A DNA stretch of 64,000 bases from Shouchella patagoniensis (GTDB lineage Bacteria > Bacillota > Bacilli > Bacillales > Bacillaceae_D): positions 2,230,565-2,294,564 of the forward strand of contig NZ_KV917377.1 of the NCBI RefSeq assembly GCF_002019705.1, given 5' to 3'. The notes beneath the pieces are model-generated. The model made no database searches, had not been told where the DNA came from, and worked only from the letters and a program-made list of their open reading frames with translations. Made by a program: the position numbers and the translations under genes. Positions 16,535 to 25,248 of this stretch are shown one piece after another (position 1 is the stretch's first letter; each line of letters begins with the position of its first letter).

Positions 16535-18037
16535 ATGATCAATCGAAATCAGATCGTTCAAAGGGAACAGCGGACAGTGACCATTGGCACGAACGGTGAA
16601 TACCCAACCATTACGCAAGCGATTAAAGAGCTCCTCGCAAGTGGGGCAACAGAGTATCATTCATCCATTACATTAAACCTTCAAGCAGGGTTTATCCTTC
16701 AGGAACAAGTCCATGTAGAAAACATGAATCTTGGCTGGATCACCATCGTTAGTCAAGATGATGTTGTGCCAATTCAAGCATCGGCGATATCTGAAACGTT
16801 AATTGAATCACGCCGACCCGCCTTTTTTGGATCTCGAAACGCCACCTTACCAACCATCGGTGTTTTATTTGAATATGATACACAAACAAGCAGGTGCGAT
16901 GGGATTACTGTCGCTTTTGGCTCAAAAGTCCAACTGCTTCCTGGATCAGGTGTCAATTATGCCGATCGTGGACTCGGGGCTTACTATGATTCCGAAGCCT
17001 TCTGTTATATGGAAGGTTTAACGGAAGGCGGTGGAGGCACTGGGGCAGGAGATGTGATTGGGGTTTCCTTTAGACACTGTACCAATCGCGCTTTCATGGC
17101 CTCCTTTGGGTCAAGGATTCATTGTGCTCGCTCTATCATTGATTATTGCAAAGGAGACAACGCCGTCTACGCGATTTGGGGTTCCTTTTGCGACATTTAT
17201 CAATCGAACATTAGCCATGCTGAAAACACGGCGGTTCATAGTCGTGATGGCTCAAAAGTGAATGCGCGTGAAACAAATGTCTCTCATTCGAATAGAGGCT
17301 ACCATGCGCTCCATAACGGAACCATTAATGCCCGATACGGCAACCCTAAATGGTCGGGAGATGGGGCTAAAAATTGTCGAGGCTACGGCGTAATGGCGAC
17401 TTACAACTCTCAAATCGATGCAGCCGATCTACCGGTAGATGGCTCACATCGAGGCTTTCATGCTTCAACAGGCTCTACTATTAATGCGAGTGATTCTTCT
17501 GCACAAAATTGCACAATTGGGTATCACGCAACCGATGCAAGTACCATTAACGCACAAAATAGCAATGCGAGTGGAGCAAGTAGAGAAGGTTTTTTTGCTG
17601 ATAAAGGCAGTCGGATTAATGCCGACCGCTCGAGCGCAAATGATTGCAGAGAAGGGTTTAGTGCCCGCTTCGCCTCTGGGATTAACGCGGATACGTCTAG
17701 TGCACTACGAGCTGAAAATCATGGGTTCCTAGCAAGCGAAACGTCCGTCATTCAAGCAAGAAACAGTTCCGCCAATCAAGCAACCAATCATGGCTTCTTA
17801 GCCACACGATCGTCAACGATCAATGCGCGTGGTTCAAACGCTCGCTCATGTGGAGGGAATGGCTTTAGGGCAGAAGAAGGTTCATCCTTGAATGCCAATT
17901 CCGGCGATGCTACAGGAAGCGGCGGTGCCGGTTTGGAAACTTTCCGTGGTTCTCATATGGCCGCTCAGAATTCCATTGGTTCTGTCAAACCATCGAGTAC
18001 AAATCAACTTTTCATAGAAGGTGCGATTTACCGTTAA
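16535..18037 (+). CDS. Right-handed parallel beta-helix protein, phage-appendage-like
   Basis: ATG 16535 lies 9 bases after GGAAGG. An in-frame ATG at 16526 abuts the ribosome-binding site and is unlikely. The 500-residue protein has an N-terminal part resembling the start of pectate-lyase-type folds (GTNGEYPTITQAIKELLASG). From about residue 230 it has at least ten rungs of 21-23 residues of the form GS-x-INA-x-x-S-x-A...GF-x-A. This is a beta-solenoid like phage tail-spike or appendage proteins. There is no signal peptide. No other tail gene is nearby, so it is an orphan. A wall-polysaccharide-binding role is possible. Confidence 0.75.
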   Translation: MINRNQIVQREQRTVTIGTNGEYPTITQAIKELLASGATEYHSSITLNLQAGFILQEQVHVENMNLGWITIVSQDDVVPIQASAISETLIESRRPAFFGSRNATLPTIGVLFEYDTQTSRCDGITVAFGSKVQLLPGSGVNYADRGLGAYYDSEAFCYMEGLTEGGGGTGAGDVIGVSFRHCTNRAFMASFGSRIHCARSIIDYCKGDNAVYAIWGSFCDIYQSNISHAENTAVHSRDGSKVNARETNVSHSNRGYHALHNGTINARYGNPKWSGDGAKNCRGYGVMATYNSQIDAADLPVDGSHRGFHASTGSTINASDSSAQNCTIGYHATDASTINAQNSNASGASREGFFADKGSRINADRSSANDCREGFSARFASGINADTSSALRAENHGFLASETSVIQARNSSANQATNHGFLATRSSTINARGSNARSCGGNGFRAEEGSSLNANSGDATGSGGAGLETFRGSHMAAQNSIGSVKPSSTNQLFIEGAIYR

Positions 18038-18077
18038 TCGACCATGCTTTAGCTCATCGCCTTCGTTTCAATAAAAA

Positions 18078-18122
18078 ACAGCTTCCACCGTCCGTCAATA
18101 CGGCAGTGGAAGCTGATTTTTT
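18078..18122. terminator. Bidirectional terminator
   Basis: CAGCTTCCAC and GTGGAAGCTG, with extra pairs inside, are flanked by AAAAAA and ATTTTTTC. It separates the convergent beta-helix and dihydrouridine synthase genes. Confidence 0.8.
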
Positions 18123-19109
18123 CTATTCGATTTCCTGTTTTTCTGCTTGAAAGGCATCGAGCAATGCACGTACTTCGTCTGTTGAGTTGGCGTTCATCAA
18201 TTGATTTCTCAATTCACTTGCCCCTCGAAAATCACGAACATAAATCTTAAAAAATCGATGAAGCGGCTTAAACGCTCTTGATTCTATTTTTGCGTATTTA
18301 TCATGGAGATCTAATTGTAACCGCAAGAGATCAAGAAATTCTTCACTCGTATGTTCTTTTGGCTCTTTTTCAAAAGCGAACGGATTTGTAAAGATTCCAC
18401 GACCAATCATCACGCCATCGACGCCATATTTTTCAACAAGCTCCAAGCCAACTTGGCGGTTAGGGATATCCCCATTAATCGTCAACAGTGTATCAGGAGC
18501 AATCTCATCACGGAGCTTTTTGATCTCTGGGATCAGCTCCCAATGCGCGTCTACTTTGCTCATTTCCTTCTTTGTGCGCAAATGAATGGACAGATTTGCA
18601 ATGTCTTGGTTTAAGATGTGCGTTAACCAGTCACGCCATTCGTCTACACTTGTGTACCCAAGTCTAGTCTTCACACTGACAGGCAGTCCTCCTGCTTTTG
18701 CTGCTTGAATGAGTTCAGCAGCCACTTCCGGACGACGGATCAGGCCACTACCCTTACCGTTTCCTGCCACATTCTGGACAGGACAACCCATATTCAGGTC
18801 GATCCCTCTAAACCCTTCTTTCGCCATCCCAATACTCATTTGCCTGTAAAGCTCTGGCTTATCGCCCCATATATGCGCGACAATTGGTTGCTCATCCTCT
18901 GTAAACGTTAACCGTCCCCGTACACTTTGTTTGCCATCTGGGTGACAATAACTTTCCGAGTTTGTAAACTCTGTAAAAAACACATCCGGTCTTGCCGCTT
19001 CGCTCACAACATGGCGAAACACAACATCTGTCACATCTTCCATTGGTGCTAGTATAAAAAAAGGTCGTGGTAACTCACGCCAAAAATTATCAATCATCTG
19101 TGCATTCAT
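18123..19109 (-). CDS. tRNA-dihydrouridine synthase
   Basis: The 328-residue flavoprotein reduces uridines in the tRNA D-loop with NADPH. A TIM-barrel start ([15 protein letters not shown]) binds [14 protein letters not shown] carries the catalytic Cys109, then KTRLGY, SIHLRTK (phosphate-binding His/Arg), NGDI and [13 protein letters not shown] follow. The C-terminal helical domain begins about residue 250. Two starts are possible, ATG 19109 (AAAGGG very close) or ATG 19097. It belongs to the shorter Dus group found beside the main DusB gene in Bacillaceae. It is a housekeeping gene between accessory regions. Confidence 0.9.
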   Translation of the reverse strand: MNAQMIDNFWRELPRPFFILAPMEDVTDVVFRHVVSEAARPDVFFTEFTNSESYCHPDGKQSVRGRLTFTEDEQPIVAHIWGDKPELYRQMSIGMAKEGFRGIDLNMGCPVQNVAGNGKGSGLIRRPEVAAELIQAAKAGGLPVSVKTRLGYTSVDEWRDWLTHILNQDIANLSIHLRTKKEMSKVDAHWELIPEIKKLRDEIAPDTLLTINGDIPNRQVGLELVEKYGVDGVMIGRGIFTNPFAFEKEPKEHTSEEFLDLLRLQLDLHDKYAKIESRAFKPLHRFFKIYVRDFRGASELRNQLMNANSTDEVRALLDAFQAEKQEIE

Positions 19110-19463
19110 ACCCTTTCATTTATCAGTTCTACGTATCGCTTTGTTTACGTCCTGTATAGTAAACGAAGATAACGTCTTGTTTTCACCTGTTTTCAAGAGG
19201 TTCTAGATAAAAGACCTCGAGTTCGATTTTACCGAAAGTATGACCGGACTAGCAAGTACATTTTCGTTAAAACCCGTTCATTCTATTTTCTACCAATTCT
19301 TTCACGTATATATAAGACATTCACTACCTAAACAGTTTGGTAAGAAAAGTTGTTGTACAACCTCTCTAAATAATTAATTCGGAACTTATATACTATTCAA
19401 GATATTTATGTTAATCTTTAAATAGATTAAACATTTCTAATAATAGTACAACAAAATAAAAAC

Positions 19464-19560
19464 AACTAGGGGTGCTTTTGTGTTAAAAGCTGAGAAAAGA
19501 CTAAAAGTCTTTAACTCTTTGAACCTGATCTGGTTTATACCAGCGTAGGGAAGTGTGAAG
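19464..19560 (+). promoter_or_regulatory. TPP riboswitch (THI element)
   Basis: The conserved blocks appear in order: AGGGGTGC, GCTGAGA, CTTTGAACCTGATCTGG, and TACCAGCGTAGGGAAG. Together they form the thiamine-pyrophosphate aptamer. A terminator hairpin follows 50 bases later, so this is a transcription-attenuating switch that turns off the operon behind it when TPP is abundant. Confidence 0.95.
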
Positions 19561-19611
19561 CGTTAAAATAAAGATACGCATTTATTTAAATGCTATTATT
19601 TGTTAACAAAC

Positions 19612-19640
19612 AACCACTTCCAACTCTGGAAGTGGTTTTT
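19612..19640 (+). terminator. Riboswitch expression-platform terminator
   Basis: AACCACTTCCA pairs with TGGAAGTGGTT, followed by TTTAATTTT, 26 bases before the first gene. It would form when TPP is bound to the aptamer. Confidence 0.85.
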
Positions 19641-19665
19641 AATTTTATATGAGGAGTGATAAGGA

Positions 19666-20121
19666 ATGAATCAAGGTAAAAAAATGTTTCTAGCAGGTCC
19701 CTTTAAAAGTTTGGTTGATTCAAAAACAGGAATAATGGAAAAGCACGAAAAACAAAAATTACTAAATCTAATCTCTTTTTTTGAAACAAGAGGTTTTTCA
19801 GTCCATAATGCGCACAAACGTGAAGGTTGGGGGAAAGATTTCATGACACCTGAAGAATGTACGGAAATCGATTTCAAAGAAATCAGTACGTGCGATCTTT
19901 TTGTTGCCTTCCCAGGAGCACCAGCTTCTCCAGGTACGCATATAGAAATTGGTTGGGCTTCCGCTTTGAACAAACCAATTATTCTATTATTAGAAGAAGG
20001 AAAAGACTATGCCTTTTTAATAAACGGTCTTGGTACGGTCGCTAATGTAACGTTCATCCGTTTTCAAACAGAAGAAGATTATTTAAGCCAACTTGAAAAG
20101 CTGTATTTGCAAATCATTTAG
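19666..20121 (+). CDS. Nucleoside 2-deoxyribosyltransferase-like nucleotide N-glycosidase
   Basis: The 151-residue protein has the NDT fold: KKMFLAGPF near the start, CDLFVAFPGAPASPGTHIEIGWA with the catalytic Glu93, and a C-terminal hydrophobic strand. Homologues such as MilB of mildiomycin biosynthesis remove the base from hydroxymethyl-CMP. It is the first gene after the TPP riboswitch and lies 12 bases before a thymidylate-synthase-like gene, the partner seen with MilB-type enzymes. I infer release of 5-hydroxymethylcytosine from its nucleotide. A true deoxyribosyl transfer role is less likely in this context. Confidence 0.82.
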   Translation: MNQGKKMFLAGPFKSLVDSKTGIMEKHEKQKLLNLISFFETRGFSVHNAHKREGWGKDFMTPEECTEIDFKEISTCDLFVAFPGAPASPGTHIEIGWASALNKPIILLLEEGKDYAFLINGLGTVANVTFIRFQTEEDYLSQLEKLYLQII

Positions 20122-20133
20122 GAGGGAATAGAT

Positions 20134-21138
20134 ATGCATTACAACAACTTTCATGAAGCCTATATTGAAACATTATATGAAACCTATCACAACCCACAAT
20201 TTTTCAACGCGCCACGCGGTAACCACAGCCGCGAAAAGCTCAACCATCATTTGAGTATTAAAAACCCTGTAGAACGTGTCTGTTATTTAGCAAGTCGAAA
20301 GACGAACATTGTTTTCAATTTCGCGGAAGTGTTATGGTACTTATCTGCAGATAATGGTGTTGATTTTATTGGGTACTATAATAAGAAAATGCCCAATTAT
20401 TCAATGAACGGAAAGGTATTAACAGGTACAGCATATGGACCAAAAATATTTGAATTTGGGAATGCGAAGATTAATCAATGGCAACAAATAAAAGATTTAT
20501 TAACCTATGAAGATTCTGATTCAAAGCGAGCATTTATGCAGATCTTTGATGCGACTGAACTTATGGTACCCGAAAACATTGATGTTTCTTGTACATTAGG
20601 TCTACAATTTTTTGTAAGAGAAAACAAACTATATATGGCATCTTTTATGCGTGCTAATGATGCTTTTCGTGGAATCATAAGTGATCTTTTTTCTTTTACT
20701 TTTATCCAAGAATTAATGGCAAGAGACCTTCAACTAGAATTAGGAGAATACTTTCATAATGTCGGCTCCATCCATGTCTATCAACCCGATAATGAATGGA
20801 CTGAAACTGTACTCCAAGAAGCGAAGTCTAATCTTCAAAACATGAAGCCGGAGTTTGAGTTTCCGATCATGCCTTCTACAAATAATTGGCCATCGATTGA
20901 AACCGTATTAAAATATGAATGCCTATTAAGACAAGATCAAGTTAAACTGTCTTGCTCAGATATTGAACAACTGGATTTACCTGATTATTGGAAACAAGTT
21001 CTTTATCTTTTTAGTTTATATCAGTACATTGCTTATAAACGACCAATTGATTTCTCTTTGTTTGATCATTTACTACCGGTTTATCAACATTTTATGATTA
21101 ATAAGTGGCCCTCACATTTCAAAACAAAAGTAGAATAA
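20134..21138 (+). CDS. Thymidylate-synthase-fold CMP hydroxymethylase
   Basis: The 334-residue protein belongs to the thymidylate synthase superfamily. VSCTLGLQFFVRENKLYMASFMRANDAFRG contains the catalytic Cys in SCTLG and the R-x-N-D phosphate-binding region. Where thymidylate synthase has the uracil-binding Asn (PFN), this protein reads ISD, an Asp, as in dCMP hydroxymethylases that accept cytosine. SIHVYQPDNEW ends the core. A long C-terminal helical part follows. With MilB-like and methyltransferase genes beside it under a TPP riboswitch, it should add a hydroxymethyl group to C5 of CMP using methylenetetrahydrofolate. AGGAGGG precedes the ATG. Confidence 0.8.
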   Translation: MHYNNFHEAYIETLYETYHNPQFFNAPRGNHSREKLNHHLSIKNPVERVCYLASRKTNIVFNFAEVLWYLSADNGVDFIGYYNKKMPNYSMNGKVLTGTAYGPKIFEFGNAKINQWQQIKDLLTYEDSDSKRAFMQIFDATELMVPENIDVSCTLGLQFFVRENKLYMASFMRANDAFRGIISDLFSFTFIQELMARDLQLELGEYFHNVGSIHVYQPDNEWTETVLQEAKSNLQNMKPEFEFPIMPSTNNWPSIETVLKYECLLRQDQVKLSCSDIEQLDLPDYWKQVLYLFSLYQYIAYKRPIDFSLFDHLLPVYQHFMINKWPSHFKTKVE

Positions 21139-21169
21139 ATCGATTCGTATAAGGGAGGAATAGTAGCTT

Positions 21170-21940
21170 ATGGAGAAGACTTCTTTTAAAGAAGGAACGA
21201 TTGCTAATCAATTTGATGCTTACAATGATATTCTTGAACAAACGTTGGGATTTCGTTTTGTCTTCCAAATGCTTATCTCAAACCCTGATAGAAAAAATAT
21301 ACTCGACTTCGGGTGTGGACCAGGGAAAGTCGCTTATAGATTGGCGGAGAGTACCGATCTAAATATTATTGCTGTAGACGAATCAAAAGAAATGCTCGAT
21401 ATTGCTTCTGAAAAACGAAATCATCCAGAAGTTGATTATCATTTAATTCAGAATGATCGATTATCTTTTCTTGAGGATAATTCAGTGGACGGAGCGATCG
21501 CATGTTATGTATTCATTAATACAGAAAAGAAAGATCGAATTCAGCGCATTATGAAAGAGATTTATCGGGTATTAAAACCTCAATCGCCTTTTGTCATTTT
21601 AGATACGAATCCTGACTCAACCGGTATCGAGTTTTCAACCTTTCGAAATGGTCTATCAGGAAAAAAGTACACTTATGGAGAAGCCCGACAAGAATGGTTA
21701 CACATCGAGAATCAAGATGATCTTATTTTGAATGATTTTCACTGGCCAAAGTCAATGTATCAAGAACTTCTTAAGAAAGTAGGGTTTCAGGATATCAAAC
21801 AAATCGAACCAACGTTGCGAGATATTCCCGATGACGAATTACAAATGATTGAACAAAAGCATAAATTTAACCAATGGAAAAATGAATGGGACTCCCCTCC
21901 CTTCGTTATGTATCAATCGATGAAACCAGCACAAGAGTAG
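21170..21940 (+). CDS. SAM-dependent methyltransferase, candidate O2-methylase
   Basis: The 256-residue class I methyltransferase has motif I ILDFGCGPGKVAYRLAE (about 44-60), then an acidic motif II AVDESKEML. VDGAIACYVF and FVILDTNPDSTG follow, typical of Methyltransf_11/25. The operon position behind the hydroxymethylase, 31 bases away, suggests methylation of hydroxymethylcytosine to 2-methoxy-4-amino-5-hydroxymethylpyrimidine (bacimethrin). That substrate is an inference from context. The fold alone would fit many substrates. Confidence 0.75.
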   Translation: MEKTSFKEGTIANQFDAYNDILEQTLGFRFVFQMLISNPDRKNILDFGCGPGKVAYRLAESTDLNIIAVDESKEMLDIASEKRNHPEVDYHLIQNDRLSFLEDNSVDGAIACYVFINTEKKDRIQRIMKEIYRVLKPQSPFVILDTNPDSTGIEFSTFRNGLSGKKYTYGEARQEWLHIENQDDLILNDFHWPKSMYQELLKKVGFQDIKQIEPTLRDIPDDELQMIEQKHKFNQWKNEWDSPPFVMYQSMKPAQE

Positions 21941-22016
21941 ATTTCTTTGGTAACAGGATATAAACGAATGGAGCTCTTTGTTATGAGGTTCTTAGCTATT
22001 CAAAGGAGAGAATCGT

Positions 22017-23258
22017 ATGATAGTTGATGAATTTGATGTATTTTTGTTTGATTTAGATGGAGTGCTTTATAAAGGGCCCGAACCACTTCCAGAAGCAGTA
22101 GAATCGCTCAAACGTCTTCGGCAAGATCATAAGATGATTCGTTTTCTAACAAATGATCCATGTACAACACGAAAAAAAACAGCAAGTCGGTTAAATCGTC
22201 TTGGAATAGAGGCAAGCAACGAAGAAGTCATTACATCAGGTTGGGCGACTGCTCAATATTTACAGAAAGAAAAGATCAGAACTGCACTTGTTTTAGGTGA
22301 CGAACATTTAAAATGGGAGTGTCAACAGGTAGGTATTACGACTGACGATCAAAATGATGTTGAAGCCGTTGTTGTCGGGTGGGACGGTGATGTGTCTTTT
22401 CATGACATACAGCAAGCAGCGAAATTCATTCATAAAGGAGCAAAATTTGTTGCGACCAATCCTGATAGAACATTTCCGACCCCAGAAGGCTCTTTACCTG
22501 CTGTTGGAGCTATGGTAGAAGCGATTCGCGTATCAACAGAGAAGAGACCTGTCATTGTAGGAAAACCATACCCTTATATGTTTGAGAAAGCGATGGCAGA
22601 TTTCTCCCCGTCCTCTAGAATAGTAATGGTGGGTGATAATCCGTATACTGATGTGTTAGGAGCACACCAGGTAGGAATACCATCCATTTTAATATCAGAT
22701 CAAAAGACAACTAAATTTCCATCTGCTAGAGATTTTCGGAATCCCGATGCAACGATACCGAATTTGAAAGGTTTATTTGATAGTAAAACTAAAATGAAGA
22801 AATGGATTGCCCCTCCCTTTTCTTGGCCTGATCATATTAAAGCAGGAGTAGCAGGCATTATTATTAATAAGACGCAGCGCGTTCTCCTCATGAAGCGAGC
22901 AGATAACGGCTTATGGGGTATTCCTTCTGGTCATGTTGAACCAGGAGAAACTGTAGAAGAGGCGATCATTAGAGAAATTAGTGAAGAAACGGGTTTAAAA
23001 GTGAAAGTTAATCGGTTAATCGGTGTTTATTCTGACCCTGTCTCCCAAGTATTTCAATACCCCACCGGGAAAGTCAGTCACTTTATTACAACTTGTTTCG
23101 AATGTGAAGTTGTGGGAGGAACGCTAATTAGGGAAAATGAAGAAACATTAGATGTGAGTTACTTTGATTGTAATCATTTACCCGAAGATCTCTTGCCTAT
23201 GCATCCAAGATGGCTTGAAGATGCATTAGAAAAAAAACAAATGTCTTATATCCGTTAA
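22017..23258 (+). CDS. HAD phosphatase fused to a NUDIX hydrolase
   Basis: The 413-residue fusion starts with a NagD/AraL-type HAD phosphatase (about 1-260). FDLDGVLYKG has nucleophile Asp12 and Asp14, FLTNDP is motif II, and VGKPYP and MVGDNPYTDVLGA are motifs III-IV. A NUDIX domain follows (about 275-410) with the box GHVEPGETVEEAIIREISEE. It is the last gene of the riboswitch operon. In E. coli, HAD (Cof) and NUDIX (YmfB/NudJ) enzymes acting on HMP-PP or TPP have been linked to bacimethrin tolerance. I therefore infer removal of phosphorylated antimetabolite, as self-protection or as the final dephosphorylation. Confidence 0.82.
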   Translation: MIVDEFDVFLFDLDGVLYKGPEPLPEAVESLKRLRQDHKMIRFLTNDPCTTRKKTASRLNRLGIEASNEEVITSGWATAQYLQKEKIRTALVLGDEHLKWECQQVGITTDDQNDVEAVVVGWDGDVSFHDIQQAAKFIHKGAKFVATNPDRTFPTPEGSLPAVGAMVEAIRVSTEKRPVIVGKPYPYMFEKAMADFSPSSRIVMVGDNPYTDVLGAHQVGIPSILISDQKTTKFPSARDFRNPDATIPNLKGLFDSKTKMKKWIAPPFSWPDHIKAGVAGIIINKTQRVLLMKRADNGLWGIPSGHVEPGETVEEAIIREISEETGLKVKVNRLIGVYSDPVSQVFQYPTGKVSHFITTCFECEVVGGTLIRENEETLDVSYFDCNHLPEDLLPMHPRWLEDALEKKQMSYIR

Positions 23259-23303
23259 AAAACATGAAGTCTTTTATAAAAGGAGCCCATTTCCACTTTC
23301 ATA

Positions 23304-23330
23304 AGGGGGGCGTGTACTTCCCCGCCCCCT
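23304..23330 (+). terminator. GC-rich hairpin ending the riboswitch operon
   Basis: AGGGGGGCG and CGCCCCCT arms form a strong stem 46 bases after the HAD-NUDIX stop. The T-tract is poor. Confidence 0.55.
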
Positions 23331-23484
23331 AATCACAACGATACCATGAGCAAAGGCGATTGAAGCGTATTTGAGAGGTATTTGACTATCATTATTTTAA
23401 ACGTACAAAGGCTCTCATACGTTGAGGGTACTATTTAATTGTAGTTTCCACTGATTGGAGTACCCAAAAATAGGAATGACCAAG

Positions 23485-23515
23485 AGGAATAATCAATCGT
23501 GATTATTCCTTTTTT
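23485..23515 (+). terminator. Intrinsic terminator upstream of the alcohol dehydrogenase
   Basis: AGGAATAATC and GATTATTCCT are followed by TTTTT. It isolates the alcohol dehydrogenase gene from the operon to its left, or attenuates it. Confidence 0.7.
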
Positions 23516-23624
23516 ATGCTTCAATCCATTTAAGGTTCTATCGCAAAAGGCGAAAGCGAACGGAATAAATTCTGTGATTTCAGTCAAGTATAGAACAATA
23601 AAAGAGTTAGCGGGAGGATTCACG

Positions 23625-24758
23625 ATGAAAGCTGTCACATATCAAGGCCCTAATCACGTTCAAGTTCGTAAAGTAGAAGATGCTAGGGTGGAAAAGAAAG
23701 ACGATATTATTGTTAAAATCACTTCAACTGCTATATGTGGATCAGATTTGCATCTTTATCAAGGAAACATGCCGTTACCTAAAGGATACATTATCGGTCA
23801 CGAACCTATGGGAATCATTGAAGAAACAGGACCTGACGTAACAAAAGTAAAAAAAGGAGACCGTGTGGTTGTTCCATTTAATGTGTCCTGTGGCCAATGT
23901 TTTTATTGCCATCATGAAATGGAGAGTCAATGTGACAACTCGAATCCTCATTACGATTCAGGTGGGTACTTTGGCTATACTGAAAAGTTTGGCAACCATC
24001 CCGGCGGTCAGGCTGAGTATTTAAAGGTTCCTTTTGGAAATTTCACCCCTTTCCTTATACCGGAATCATGTGAATTAGAGGATGAATCTCTGCTCTTTTT
24101 ATCTGATGTCTTGCCAACTGCATATTGGAGTGTAATCAACGCAGGGGTAAAGAAAAACGATACAGTCATTGTACTCGGATGTGGACCAGTTGGTTTAATG
24201 ACGCAGAAGTTTGCGTGGATGAAGGGAGCAAAAAGAGTCATCGCAATTGATTACTTAGATTATCGACTGGCTCACGCAAAAAAAATGAATAACGTTGAAG
24301 TTTATGAGTTTACAAAGTATCCGGATATGGGAGAACACTTAAAAGAAATTACCCACGGAGGAGCAGATGTCGTCATTGATTGTGTGGGGATGGATGGGAA
24401 AAAATCACCTTTAGAATTTATTGAGCAGAAATTGAAACTACAAGGTGGGACACTAGGTCCGATCCAAATTGCGACAAAAGCTGTCCGGAAATTCGGGACA
24501 GTTCAATTAACAGGCGTATACGGCAGCAACTACAATGCGTTTCCGTTAGGTGCCTTCTGGATTCGAAATATTAATCTCAAAATGGGACAAGCACCTGTTA
24601 TTCATTTAATGCCAGAGCTCTTCGATAAAATTGTTGCAAACGAATTTGACCCTAAGGAAATCATTACGCACAAATTACCACTTGATGAAGCAAATCATGG
24701 CTATCACATTTTCAACAAGCATGAAGACGATTGTATAAAAGTGATTTTAAAACCATAA
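23625..24758 (+). CDS. Zinc-dependent medium-chain alcohol/formaldehyde dehydrogenase-like enzyme
   Basis: ATG 23625 after CGGGAGGA gives 377 residues. An upstream in-frame extension crosses the terminator and is rejected. Catalytic-zinc ligands are ICGSDLH (Cys, Asp/His region) and GHEPMG. The structural zinc site is CGQCFYCHHEMESQC (four Cys). The Rossmann motif is VLGCGPVGLMTQ. The long insertion HYDSGGYFGYTEKFGNHPGGQAEYLKV is typical of the glutathione-independent formaldehyde dehydrogenase-like group. The substrate is unknown. It has its own transcription unit and is probably not part of the pyrimidine pathway. Confidence 0.88.
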   Translation: MKAVTYQGPNHVQVRKVEDARVEKKDDIIVKITSTAICGSDLHLYQGNMPLPKGYIIGHEPMGIIEETGPDVTKVKKGDRVVVPFNVSCGQCFYCHHEMESQCDNSNPHYDSGGYFGYTEKFGNHPGGQAEYLKVPFGNFTPFLIPESCELEDESLLFLSDVLPTAYWSVINAGVKKNDTVIVLGCGPVGLMTQKFAWMKGAKRVIAIDYLDYRLAHAKKMNNVEVYEFTKYPDMGEHLKEITHGGADVVIDCVGMDGKKSPLEFIEQKLKLQGGTLGPIQIATKAVRKFGTVQLTGVYGSNYNAFPLGAFWIRNINLKMGQAPVIHLMPELFDKIVANEFDPKEIITHKLPLDEANHGYHIFNKHEDDCIKVILKP

Positions 24759-24774
24759 TGAACACTCAATTAAC

Positions 24775-24829
24775 GTCAACTAACTAATCAAACCCATGAA
24801 AGTACATCTCATAGATTTGATTAGTTGAC
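24775..24829. terminator. Inverted repeat after the dehydrogenase gene
   Basis: CTAATCAAA pairs with TTTGATTAG, flanked by further complementary GTCAAC/GTTGAC and GAAC/GTTC blocks interrupted by a small duplication. There is no T-tract, so it is a weak terminator or an old element end. Confidence 0.4.
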
Positions 24830-24936
24830 TTAGTTCATTGTATTGAGTTCCCTTTTCGCTCTCGTAGTTCCAGAAGGAAAGCTGCAGGCCGTTACTAAGA
24901 TAAAGGGGATTTATGGCTTTATTAACAGGTAATGGT

Positions 24937-25230
24937 TTACGCGGAAGAAGCTGCTTTATCACCAGAATAAACTGCGCCTTTCATAGTTGCGAAATATGAT
25001 TGATTCGTATAATCTCCTGCAAAATTAATCGGTCTATTGGTGTTTTTTGACTCGGTCTAAAGTGTGGGTAACCTGGTTCAAGAGTATGGAAAGGTGACTC
25101 GAATTCATCACATGAAACTAACCAAATAACACTAAAAGCAAGGTCAAAATCTGCTGCTAAAGCCACGAGATTATAGCTTTGAGGATAAATGATAAGATCA
25201 TTTAACGGATACGAAATTACCCCGTGTAAA
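24937..25230 (-). pseudogene. Relic of an FAD-dependent amine oxidase/desaturase C-terminus
   Basis: Before the stop at 24937-24939 the minus strand reads NFAGDYTNQSYFATMKGAV then YSGDKAA. This is the classic C-terminal FAD-binding signature of amine oxidases and phytoene-desaturase-like enzymes (xxxAGDYxxQPxxATMxGAxxSGxxAA). Upstream parts fall in other frames with stops. Only about the last 100 codons of ancestral coding sequence remain. Confidence 0.6.
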
Positions 25231-25248
25231 TCTCCTTCATCTTATTTT

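Noticed and set aside
19464-19560. Riboswitch considered as the leader of a thiamine transporter or biosynthesis gene
   Set aside because: None of the four genes behind it is a thiamine transporter or a known thi enzyme; the enzyme set fits pyrimidine antimetabolite synthesis better.
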